A stretch of DNA of 64,000 nucleotides from Nereocystis luetkeana (taxonomy: Eukaryota; Sar; Phaeophyceae; Laminariales; Laminariaceae), in the NCBI GenBank assembly GCA_031213475.1, contig JARUPZ010000004.1:1126501-1190500 (forward strand). Direction: 5' to 3'. Shown piece by piece: positions 45,619 to 56,138 of this stretch. The notes below the pieces were generated by a model. It did not search any database, was not told the origin of the DNA, and was given only the letters and a program-made list of their open reading frames with translations. The number at the start of each line of letters is the position of its first letter. The stretch's first letter is position 1. The position numbers and the translations under genes were made by a program.

Positions 45619-48600
45619 TCGAGCAAAAACGGAGAAAAGCGCGGCGGCGTGAGTAGACAGGACGGAGTTACGATACGGATCAAACACAGCAGAGATGGTC
45701 GCTGTATAGAGTGTCGGTATATATGCGCCAGCCAACAAAAACCGGCACTCTAGCGGCAATCGGGACTATACACTCCGCACACTGCCACACCGGCCAATCC
45801 CATCTCTGCCAAGCGATTCCACAGGCACTGACTACGGCGGGCAGTCGGCACTATAGAGGGGCCACTACTGTATGGTGAAGCCCTTCAAAACTACATGCTT
45901 TAGTCAGGGGACGAACCACTTGGAATCAGAGTTGACTAATTTTGACAGTGGCGAAATGGTAGTAACCGTACAGCAGTGCGCGACACTACGTCAGAAAATC
46001 GCCGCTTAAGAAACTCACCGCTTGAGACGATAACAACATTTCGGGAAAGGCTGCGAGCTCTCATTCTTATGTGACGCAGGGTGTATATCCGACACTCCTG
46101 CCAGTTACGTAAAAACAAAATACGGAGTGGTCCAACCAACGGATCTGCCCTCTGCTGTGTGTTCGTTTGGTTGATCGCTTGCCTGCTTCGGTTGTTACCT
46201 TATTTATTTTTTTCGCGCGTGGTAACTCAATGCAAGGCTTCATCCGTTGGGTGGATCAGATCACTGTACAAGCGCAGATCACATAGAGACCACTTTCACG
46301 GATCTGCATCATCTGCATACGATCCAACGGGGCTGATCCACAAGATCTGAACGATCTATGCCAGCGTGGCAATTTTATCACGCGTGTGCCCGGGTTCGTA
46401 AGCACACTTTACTCTGATCTGGTACGATCTGTGTGATTTGTGCACGTTTCCACGCGGCGACCTGCAGTACACTCATGGTCAATAAGTATGTCCCAACCCA
46501 CTGGTCTGTACGGTCTACAGCTGTAGGCCAGGAAGATCGTGACCCGTCCGAAGAGCAATGCCCTATAGGGCTGACGCCTTATTTCCTGATATCCACGCCC
46601 CCGCGAGGTAAGCTCAATGTCCCAACCGAGTCACGACTGCGGTGATTTTGTTCGCTCCACCCCACCAATGTTTCCATGCGGTATATTATATATATATATA
46701 TATATAATATATATATATATATACCTGGAACATGTAACATGTATATATACACGAAGAAAAGCAAAACAAAAAAAACTGTGAAATCGAAAATATAATCCAA
46801 ACTAATCTTCGCGGGCTCATATACAATTAGTGCGTGGTAATAAGTCCTGAAAACAACACCCCGGAGTGTGCTATTAATAGTAAAACTATCATACTATTAA
46901 TATATATATAACCCGGACCTGGTATGATCGTTGCTCACTCGAGGAGCCCAACCGGTCAACAGAAAAGTTTTGACAAAAAACGTGTAACCCGGACCGCCGT
47001 GGGACGAATCCCGACTATCAACAGAGCAACAGCTGGTCACGCACCCCCCACTGAAAAAAAAACAGATTCGGGAGTCTCCGTGTACGCTAGATATCCCTTC
47101 AGTCAGTCCGTGACGGCAAAGCACTCACTCGCGTGCGTACCGCACAATACTCCACCCTCTTGAGGACTTCAAACACGAAAATCGTCGATACGTACGTTGA
47201 CGGCTATAAATAAAACGAGTACAGCAACAGCCATCGCGTGATTGGGGGGGGGGGGGGGGGGGGACGAGTTACAATGGTTGAAAGCCAAGGAGACGCACGC
47301 CACGGGCGCAACATTATCGTATAAGCGTTCACCGCTTCGAGCTCGCCGATCACACTGCTCGTACTCGTAGACGGTCGGAAACAAAAAAATATATACCATT
47401 ACTGTCGGTCCATGTCTAGGGATCCTGAAGGGACGGAATTTTTCAGGCCGATTGACGCGTTCTACGATAGAGGCAGCACACGTGAGACGTTCTACGATAG
47501 AGGTTCACCCTATTTTTTCTGAGGCTCCTCACATGAGGAGCTCCATACCCCACCCGAAAATTTTCATGGCCCACGCATGCAAATTCGTCATTTTTCGGAA
47601 CAAGATTAGCATTCCGACGATTTGGGGGTAAGAAACCCCGTCATTCAGAAAACACTTCAGCGGAAATGTGCTACCTCAATCATCGAACGCGTCATTTCCT
47701 TAAAGCTGTTTTCTGAATGGCGGGGTTCCTTAACCCCTTTAGCACCGCACTCCTATATGTGGGGACAAAACACTATAAATTTTAAGTAGTTTGTCCCCAA
47801 AACGGGACTGGGGTCCTAAGAGGGTTAACCCGAAATCGTCGAAATGCCAACAAAAACATCGAGAAATAACGTGTTTGTATGCTTGGGCGATGGAATTATT
47901 CGTCAGGGTGCAATTTGGTTTTCGCTGAGGTCAGTTTTCGGGTGAGGTATGGATCTCCTTGAGTGAGGCGCCTCAGAAACATTAGGGTGGACCTCTATCG
48001 TGAAACGCCTCGATTTTTTCGACAAACCGGAACAACAGTGATAACGCAAGAGCGATCGATGCACGCGTCGTCTAAACGTATGCGGAAACGCCTCTCTCAC
48101 ACGTGTTCTTGCTAGAGCCGCCAGTCTCGTTGTGCGCGCCCTCCTCTACCCCTATAGGCCAAACTGCCGTCCCCTTTTGGGGACACTCAAATTCCACTCA
48201 AATTCCAAGTATTACGGGGGACCATAGTTAATGGAACCTATGGTATATACAAAAAACCTATGTATTTGACCATTTTTACTAACAATATTGGGTCCTGTTA
48301 ACTGTGGTCCCCCGTAATAGTTCTTTTGGTCCCCTAGACGATACTACAGTTCAGAAAGGGTGGAGGTATGTGTCTGGAATACCTGGCACCTGGTATACCA
48401 TAAGGATGCGAGCCATGCCCCCCCCCCCCCCCCCTCCCCCCCCCTCCCCCCCCCCGCCCGCTAGACCAATTTTCAAAGCCCGATTGCTCCTCAACCGAGA
48501 GGCTGCCAAAAACCGACCGACTCGTCGACGGAAAGCTCTCCACGAGATTCTTCCGAAGCTACCCTCCTCTGCATTGACACCCTTCCGCTTGCCGAGCAAT

Positions 48601-51600
48601 CGAGCTTTCAAAATCGGCCTGTAGGGGGGGTGCGATAACCCGCACCCTTACGGTAATCGGTTCGACAATTCATCCCAGCGCGGGCGTGTTACCTCTTGCG
48701 TGTTATGCACGACAAAATACCAGAATAGCCCATGCATCACGCGACCCATACTAACGAATTATTGTTTTTGGGACAGCCTCACATTCTCGTGTGGGCCAAC
48801 TTCTTATTCGGTGATGTGCCGCTCTGGAATACGATGTGGTGGGACCATATGTGGACTCATGTGACATCATTGTGTGTTGCATTGTGGTGTGACCCGGCAT
48901 GATGTGGTTGTGACTTGATGTGGACTTCTGTGATACCTGGTATCAGTAACATGCTACCTGGTATGTGGTTGTGATGTGATATGATGTGATGTGACGGGCT
49001 GCGATATTATCTGGTGCGATGTGATATCATGTGTTGTGGTGTGGTGTGATGTTATGAGATAAGTCCTGATACGATCTGATCCGATACGAAACATGCAATT
49101 TTGTGGCGTCATGTGATACGATACACCTGGTATATGAGACTCCAAGCAACGTGTTACGTGGTAATGTGTACTGGTATAACGCACGCTCGCGGCAACCGGC
49201 CTAACATTGGGGCGGCTACCACCCTATCACCCTACCACACGTGTGATAAGTGATAAGTGATAAGTGATACCTGGTAAGTGATGATGGATAAGTGATGAGT
49301 GATGAGTGATAATATCATACACACCCTCGGACGAACTTCAAAAGCTGGTTCACAGCGGGGGGAGTGTAAACGCCTCCATACATACGTCTATGGAAATATC
49401 TAGACGAGACGTTTCACGAGATCCTTCCTTCCTAAGCCACCATTTTCGTTGTATCTCGGAGAAAATTGTCTCAGCCGGTGGGTTATCTTGCCTGTCGTAC
49501 GGTTGTCGTGTTGTTGTGTAGACGCACGTACTTCAGACTTAGAAACGATAAAACGACATCGCACGTACTTCAGACTTAGAAGCGATGAACGACATCGACG
49601 TGGAAGGTATCAAGCACTATTTTTATCACCCCATCCGCAAGAAGCATAATAATAAAATATGATCAGCTTGCGTGTGTGTGCTGTGCGATGTGCGAGATGC
49701 TCACCGCAGCTTTCAACAGCCGCACTTCATTTGTCTTTGTAGGGCGGGGGGATAAGGCCACCGGAGAGGCGCCGCGAGCAACACAGAGAGAATCAGCACA
49801 TTGAGTCCCCAACAACCTCCTATCGAACCGTCCGGCAATGGTGTAGGAACACAGCGGCATGTTGACCGCGCTGCATTTTATACGAGCCCGACCGCAGGAA
49901 CATATTCCAGGAAACGTCCTATCGAACAACTCGTAAAACCTACGTACTGGTCGGTTCACATTCTCGCAGAACGTACGAAATCGATCTCAGCAGGCTGATC
50001 TCAGCTCTCGCGCCAACGGTATACCAGGTGTCGAACGCTCCATAGTTCGATGCGTCGGCACTTCCTTTCAACACGAGGCCCAACAAGCACCACGCGATGC
50101 GAATCGAAGAGGGGAAAAAGTGCTGACCTTTTCTCGAGACAAGGTACGCACCTGGCAGTGGGGAGGGGGGGGAAGAGCCGACGACGCGACCCCGGATTTT
50201 GAGGTACGACTTAACAGGAGCGAGAGGGAAAAAGAAGGGCGGGGATACACAAAATGGGACGGAATGAAATAAATACAAACACGCCAATCAGTAAATAAAT
50301 AGTCGTTCGTTTACCTTCTCGCAGCCGTACTCGACCTTCGCTTTAGCCGCCAGCACGACATCACGAAGGCGCTGCCCCTGCACCGCCTGGATGGTCTTCC
50401 CGTTCACGGTCACCTGTGGCGGCGCCGGAAGGAAACAAAATAAATTGGAGGTTTTAAGAAATTGGGGATTGATAAACTGGGAGCTGAACAGCTGAGAGTT
50501 ATCCCTTTTACAATTATGCACTGCTGTGCAAAAACCTAAATCTGACTCTAACTCCAAGTGTTTCGTCCTCACAACAGAAGTGCAGTCCTCGAGGCCCGAA
50601 GGGGTTTCGCAACTAAGTGGGATTAATCGCCTCGACAATCTGCCATACCTTGGTGTATTAGATAATCTAACAGATCATCTCACAGATCATGATCTGCTAC
50701 AGATCTTTCGAGGAAGATCTGTTCCTGATATTGTAAGATTTAGCTCATGCTGTCGAGTGGGACAATATCACCCGCACGACCTAGCGAGCGTAACCTGGGC
50801 TTGGATCTTTCTGCACTAATAATTTGCAGATCCTCCAAAACCCCTAACAACGGCAAGGAACTACATTATCTACCGTAGATCATGATCTGTGGGATATGTG
50901 TAATCTTTCCGTTAACGGTAACCTGGGGAGACGCCGAACGGAACACAACTACTCAAGAAAACGGAAATTAAGAAACTGAGACTTCACCGGCTGGAAATAT
51001 TTCCGTTCACATTCACCAGGGGGGGGTTCCGGAAGGAATAAGGCACTTGAAAAATTGGTTGTTAAGAAACTGGAACTTGATAAATTGGGACTATATCGGC
51101 TTGACAGTATATTTCCGTTAGCGTTGGCGCCGAAAGAAATACAGATAGTACTTAATGACTTGGGAGTTCAAACAATAGGAGCTGCACCGCCTTCATAGTC
51201 CCCCCGTTGACAGTGACCAAAAGGCGATGTCGAAACAATTTTTCGAGCTGGACAGTTGGAATATAAGAAAACTAGGACTCAATTAAAGTGGAACTGCACC
51301 GTTTGGACGGTCTTCCCGTTGTAATGGTCTTCTGCAGGTGGCGCCAAAAGGAATGCAACATTTTACTCAAGAAATTGGAGTCCAAGAAATTTTGGACTGC
51401 ATCGTCTTCAGAGTGTTTCCGATAGTAGACGGAAAAACCGCTGTGACGCCGAAAGGAATACCCTGGTACGGCACATGACAAAACGGGAAGTTGAGACATT
51501 GGGACTGCGCCGCTTGGATAGTCTTTCCGTTCACGGCAACCTGCGGTGAATCGACAAACGGATTATAAGCAGAAGTTGTGAAGTTGGAGTTCCAGATATT

Positions 51601-54600
51601 AGATGATGACAATCTGGGACGTATTCGAGGAATGCCAATTTGATAAAGTGGGACTGAACCGCCTCGATAGCCCTTCCGTTGACGGTAACCTATGCCGGCG
51701 CCGAACGTAACACATCAGGATACTTGGGAAATTGGGGTATAACAAGTTGGGACTGCATCGCCTGGATAGTCTCATTAACGTTGTTCTGCGGGTGGCACCA
51801 AAAGGAAAACAGCAGGAGTACTGAATAACTTGGGAATGCATCGCTTGTAAACGGTAACCCGCGGTGATGCCGAAAGGGAAACAAAAACGTACTTGAAAAA
51901 ATGGAGTTCGAAAAAACGGGACTGCACTACCTCGATGGTCTTTTCCCGTTAAACGTGACCCGCGGTGACGCTGAAAGGAGTATACCAAGTACCTGGTACG
52001 GTACTAAATCAGAAATCGGGAGGTCAGAATTTTTGGCCAGAATTGTACCCGAAACATATGCTAGGGGGTGCTTCTTGTTGTGCAGTACGGGCCCACAGAT
52101 GTGACACAACCTACCAAGAACGTAAGACGCGCTTTTTCGGTGAACGCTCAGAAAGTCGGAATGAGAAATCGAGCAAAACAGCGAGAGCTACAGTACTGTG
52201 AATCCTGCCGGGTATATAATACGGTTAGCCTAGGGCCAAGGTTGGTGAAATATGGTATCACAATAAGGCAGCAAGGCCTCTTCACACTACACGTAATATT
52301 ACGTGCTGCCTTGTTTGGCGGGCCTGTGCTTGTTGGATTCTCTGTTCTCTTCCTGACCCTGGGGATCAATTCCCGGGGAGATGATACAGTCGCAACTTAC
52401 CCCTTCTCGCCTAAGAAAACAACAAAACGATGGAGCTGTGAGTCGGCACAACGTAAGTCACCAACCAGTTATTAGTCGGACAAGTTATTAATACCTGGTA
52501 GTCGTTTTCCGGAGGTGCCGACTATGCGATTTATTCGGCCCGACTATTCGGTTCATTCGGTATCCAAGGGTACACCCACACCTGTAGGAAGGAATACTGA
52601 ACGCGGGATACAATTCTTGAATCTTGGGCTGTCCCCATCGGCCGTAGAGGGCAAATGTGTCTCGCTTTGCTCGCCCGAGTTAAGCCGGCAGACCGGCCAG
52701 CCATCAGCTGGCTTCGTCAGCCGACTTGCCGGCTAAAGTCAATCAGTAGGCTAACGGCGCCTACCGACTAATTTTAGTCGTGAAACCCTGCCGGCTCTCA
52801 GCTTTAGAAATGGACCAACCTGGGCGATACTTCTTGTGTGTATACGGTATAGTACTGTAGTACCATGTCTCCTCTACTTGTGCAGTTATACCACTGCACA
52901 GATGGTTATACCCTATGAGGGTCTATCAAAGCAAAACATTGCTGAGGCCCAAAATACTTTAGATGGTGTTCTGTCGCCACCTGATTAATTTATACAAAGC
53001 ACATCAAGGGTATGGTGTAAGCTTGATGTTGATGGATAAGGAGGAGATATACTCCGCTGTAGTTACTATTGATAATAGAGCTGCTAAACTCCACATAGTT
53101 AATCCCGCAGAAGGAGGGTGAATGTTCAAGTTACGTACGAGTAGTATTCTCAAGGTTTGATTTGTGCATAGCGTGGGTAGGCGCAATTCGACGCGAAGGA
53201 AAGAAAGTGCTGAACTCTTCTCGTGACAATAATGCCTTCCAAGGGGAGAGGGGGGACGAGAGTCTGTCGTGATGCGTGCCACGATACACGTGGCGTCTTT
53301 AGGCCATTTCTTTTTCTGACTGACGGGGGGGTTCCCTAACTGAGAAACTCACCCAATGTCACTGGGAATTGACTTTTTGTTTGCAAGTACATTTTGAACA
53401 ACACCTACGATACGCCAAGCTTAAGCGTCCGCTTGTTTTCGTCAAAAACAGTTTTTGGGAGAGATATAGAGTTCCCTCAAGTTAGGAGCGTCAGAAAAAG
53501 AAGGTGATGTCATACCTGGTACGTACTTCTACCGTACCACACATACTTTGTGTCACCCCTGATCTGAGTTACGACTATTTTATAATTAAAAAAGGCACGT
53601 CAGCTGAGAGTTCGACCGATCGGTCGATACTCAACTTTGCAAGGTTAGGTGCGTGATAACCGTTCGCGGGTTTCCCATTATCTTCCCCGCGATTGACCTA
53701 CTGGCCGGTGACTCCCCTGGATGCTACCAAGGTCGACGAGACGATAACACGCTAGAGGCTAGATTTCCAGTTGATTTCGGCCAGTACCATCTCGTGCACT
53801 GAAACAGCAGTTCCCACGTGAGGGCCACGGTACACAAGACACTCGAAAGATTGTTTATAGCAGTTCATACGTGAGGGCCGGGGCACACACGTCATTGGAA
53901 ACGACTATTTACAGGAAGGAGAGAAATTATGGACGAATTTATACTATTAATGAATACTAATAAAAGGGGTCGTAGAAAACTAAAAAAACAACGTACCAGG
54001 TACGAATACGCAATATTTGTAGAAATGGCCAAAGTTGGATCCATCGTGTACATCCATGCCAAGGTGTTTTTCATGCGGACCGCCAAGGTTCTGGAGTACA
54101 TAATGCAAATATCAAATACCTGGTACCAAATACTCGCACAACAAGCAGCATCAAGATACAAGCAAGTATAATGCGAGGATATAAAGCGTTTACGAGCCAA
54201 GATTCAAGATTATCCAACCTATAGGTACGAGGTCTTCATGTGCTTCTTCGGTCGACATGGAGCACGTAACTTATGTATGGACTTACGGTCATTAAGTCAC
54301 GATGGCAGTGGCTTGAACCCTCGACACTCGACACTCAGCACATAACAAAGTGAGATGACGCTCACAATGACGACGTGTGTTTTCGTTTGTTCTCGAGTTT
54401 TACGAGCTGCGACGAGTACGTACGTACTTTGGAGTTTACCAGTATACTGGTACTGGTACCAGGTACGAAGGTACTACGCGTCGTTTCGACGTATATATAC
54501 TGCCCACGTACTGATTACCACTGCTGTGGGTACAGCCACACTAATGTACCTGGCTGTGCCCGGAAATGTCTGGACCGGCTTGGTCTTCATATTAATATCC

Positions 54601-55528
54601 AAACGGTCCTTACATAAGAAAACGAGAACAATAAGAACGTCAGGCCGAGGTTTTCAGGGAAACGAGAAACCTCAATGCGGTTATATTGAAGTTATTAAAT
54701 AGTGTACTGCTATTACTAAGAACACAAGAAATCCAGGCTGGGTCAGCATTCCTGCTTTATGTGGCGTTGTCTTGCACTGCTGTATCATACCAGGTACGTA
54801 TATACTTGGCACATCTACTGTGTTGTTGTACCAGGTGGTGTAGGCGAGTAGGCGTGGACAAGGTGACGCTAGCACGTCCCTTCATTCAGCAAGAAGGGAG
54901 TGCTGCTGTGCTCTCTGTGTGACGGCCGCACCTGTGCAAATCAGATTACATCAGGTACAATGGCAACCGCACCGTGAATTCATTGCACCTCCGCAAATAA
55001 ATCAACGTCGCCTCCTCTCTTCTCTACAGCCGCTGGTCTCGCCATGTTCACGTTGCAAGGACTGTTGTTGCTACTGCTGCAGCTGCTGCCGTACTGACAC
55101 AGGCAGTACTCGTATGACGTCGCCGAAGCTGCTGACTGTACAACTTTACTTCTATTTTTAATACTGCAGCAGTTGTTGTATCATGTTTATCGAGTAGTCT
55201 TCAGCTCGTCAGTCAGAGTTCATGTTGAATAAGAAAACAAGACAGGCGTGCCTTACACACTACGCACCATGCACTTCTTCGCCTCGTTCTTGAGGCCAGG
55301 ATTCTTGTTCGGGGCCATCTCCTCATTAGCGAACGCTTTCCCCAAGGCATCTCCCCATCCCATTCTCAAGGCGCCCGCCGTTGCCCTGTTCATGGGAGCT
55401 CTCACAGCTGATGGCGTGATTGCTCCATCGTACGAAGCCTTCGCCAAGGACGCGGGGCAAGGCAAGAACGCGCGTACGCAAGAGACGCAAAGTACTAGAG
55501 CAACTAGTATACGTGTGAAGTTCATCAT
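44713..55528 (-). CDS. Plastid-targeted 2Fe-2S ferredoxin-domain protein, 3 exons
   Basis: Seen: exon 1 is 55528-55268, exon 2 50413-50315, exon 3 44823-44713; both introns are phase 0 and the product is 156 aa. Residues 1-20 (MMNFTRILVALVLCVSCVRA) are a signal peptide. Phe21 follows directly, then a Ser/Ala/Arg-rich transit-like segment and GWGDALGKAFANEEM. Exon 2 starts VTVNGKTIQAVQGQRLRDVV and ends EYGCEK. Exon 3 starts GDCGTCESIVDGRKIRICKA. The cluster ligands are C118, C123 and C126 (CX4CX2C) and a fourth Cys only 11 residues later (C138). Known: Phe at +1 after a signal peptide is the hallmark of import into complex red plastids, and CX4CX2C is the plant-type 2Fe-2S motif. Canonical photosynthetic ferredoxins have a spacing of about 29 before the last Cys, so this is a specialised ferredoxin-like protein. 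The partner is unknown. Introns are 4,854 and 5,491 bp. The start at MM is preferred over an in-frame upstream Met because it puts the signal peptide first. Confidence 0.88.
45250..45661 (+). repeat. (AAGC)n with a 130-bp tandem duplication
   Basis: AAGC tetranucleotide array. Its right part is present twice in direct order (about 45400-45528 and 45529-45661), each ending GGAGAAAAGCGCGGCGGCG. Confidence 0.85.
46684..46727. repeat. (TA)n microsatellite
   Basis: About 20 TA units with one phase break. Confidence 0.9.
47215..47350 (+). mobile_element. Dispersed family K copy, diverged
   Basis: GCAACAGCCATCGCGTGATT, a run of about 20 G, then GAGTTACAATGGTTG. The G-run replaces the GGGGATG tract of the other copies. 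Confidence 0.45.
47459..48010. mobile_element. Element E with ~90-bp TIRs and a nested MITE-B
   Basis: Left arm: CGTTCTACGATAGAGG, then CTCCTCACATGAGGAG. Right arm is its inverse (CCTCTATCGTGAAACG). A partial copy is at 1381-1628. MITE-B is inserted at 47730-47827. No ORF. Confidence 0.7.
47730..47827. mobile_element. MITE-B copy nested in element E
   Basis: TTAACCCC to GGGTTAA, CACCGCA/GGGTCC-arm subfamily. Element E must be older than this insertion. Confidence 0.85.
48210..48319. mobile_element. MITE-A copy, inserted into a MITE-B relic
   Basis: TATTACGGGGGACC to GGTCCCCCGTAATA. The left flank ends CACTCAAATTCCAAG, the centre of MITE-B. Confidence 0.8.
48800..49315 (+). repeat. TGTGATG-rich and GTGATAA degenerate tandem tract
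   Basis: Degenerate GATGTGRT repeats (48830-49090), then GTGATAA/GTGATGA units (49240-49315), strongly purine/T-biased on this strand. Confidence 0.75.
50085..50255 (+). mobile_element. Dispersed family L copy
   Basis: GCGATGCGAATCGAAGAGGG through ACCCCGGATTTTGAGGTACG. It lies 60 bp downstream of ferredoxin exon 2. Confidence 0.6.
50367..51985 (-). repeat. Tandem array of decayed ferredoxin exon-2 acceptor copies
   Basis: The acceptor and first codons of ferredoxin exon 2 (CAG then VTVNGKTIQA) recur about eleven more times in the same orientation upstream in the intron. Cores lie near 50908, 50982, 51091, 51180, 51292, 51394, 51502, 51649, 51748, 51835 and 51919, about 75-150 bp apart for neighbours. 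Each core pairs an exon-like part (GACTGCACCGCCTGGAT on the plus strand) with an intron-like part (GGCGCCGAAAGGAA). The copy at 51502-51560 still reads VAVNGKTIQAAQSQ after a CAG. Confidence 0.82.
50645..50903. mobile_element. Element C copy, within the acceptor array
   Basis: GATCATCTCACAGATCATGA, GATCTGTTCCTGATATTG and CTACCGTAGATCATGATCTG modules. It separates the functional exon 2 from the decayed array. Confidence 0.6.
52434..52804. mobile_element. Element F, full copy
   Basis: AGCTGTGAGTCGGCAC and GCCGGCTCTCAGCT ends, 371 bp, no ORF, matching 17081-17384. Confidence 0.7.
53165..53280 (+). mobile_element. Dispersed family L copy, partial
   Basis: ATTCGACGCGAAGGAAAGAA, CTGAACTCTTCTCGTGACAA and a GGGGAGAGGGGGGACGAGAG tract. 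Confidence 0.5.
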
Positions 55529-56138
55529 GCCGGATGGTGCTCGTGGAGGTGAAAGCCACGACGATGCGACGATGCAATATCTGATTCGTTTACGGTCTAC
55601 AGCTGCTGTAGCGGGGAGGTCAACCACGACCCCCGGTGTGACACCGCCTTTTCCGATCGGAGATTACCCCGACTATCGGGAAAATAATTTAGAGGGTTTC
55701 CAATATCCCCCAGCGGCAGTACGTAGCCGCAGCGCGAAGTCCTCAAGGCCTATAGGAATTGGGACCCGCCGAGCGCAATGAGAGGGCAGTGGTCGTCACA
55801 GTGACAGAAGGAACTAACCACACACCAGAAAGGCACGGGATACATATAATCAATCACGGGGAGGGCGCTCTGAGGGCAGCAGCCCGGTCAGGGTCACCTG
55901 TGCCCCTGTGGGCGAAGGCTTCTTCCACGCAAATATTTTTTGATTCTCCGTCATATTTTTTTTTCGGAAAAGCAGATAAAATCAGCAGTGTTGTGGGGTT
56001 GTGGGACGGACGGAAAGCGACAACATCGGAACGAGGGTACAGCAGTTAGCTTGCTGGTATCCAGCTAGGGGTCTACGATAACCGCTTCCGAATCCACCCC
56101 CCTAGACTTGCTAGACGTGATCGCATCTCAACGCCGCG
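55529..56138. promoter_or_regulatory. Presumed divergent promoter region
   Basis: This 610-bp interval separates the minus-strand start of the ferredoxin gene from the plus-strand start at 56139. It has none of the repeat families seen elsewhere in the window, which is unusual here and suits a shared regulatory region. No TATA box or named factor site can be asserted. Confidence 0.35.

Noticed and set aside
45226-45759. 177-codon minus frame rich in LLACLLA
   Set aside because: Translation of the AAGC array.
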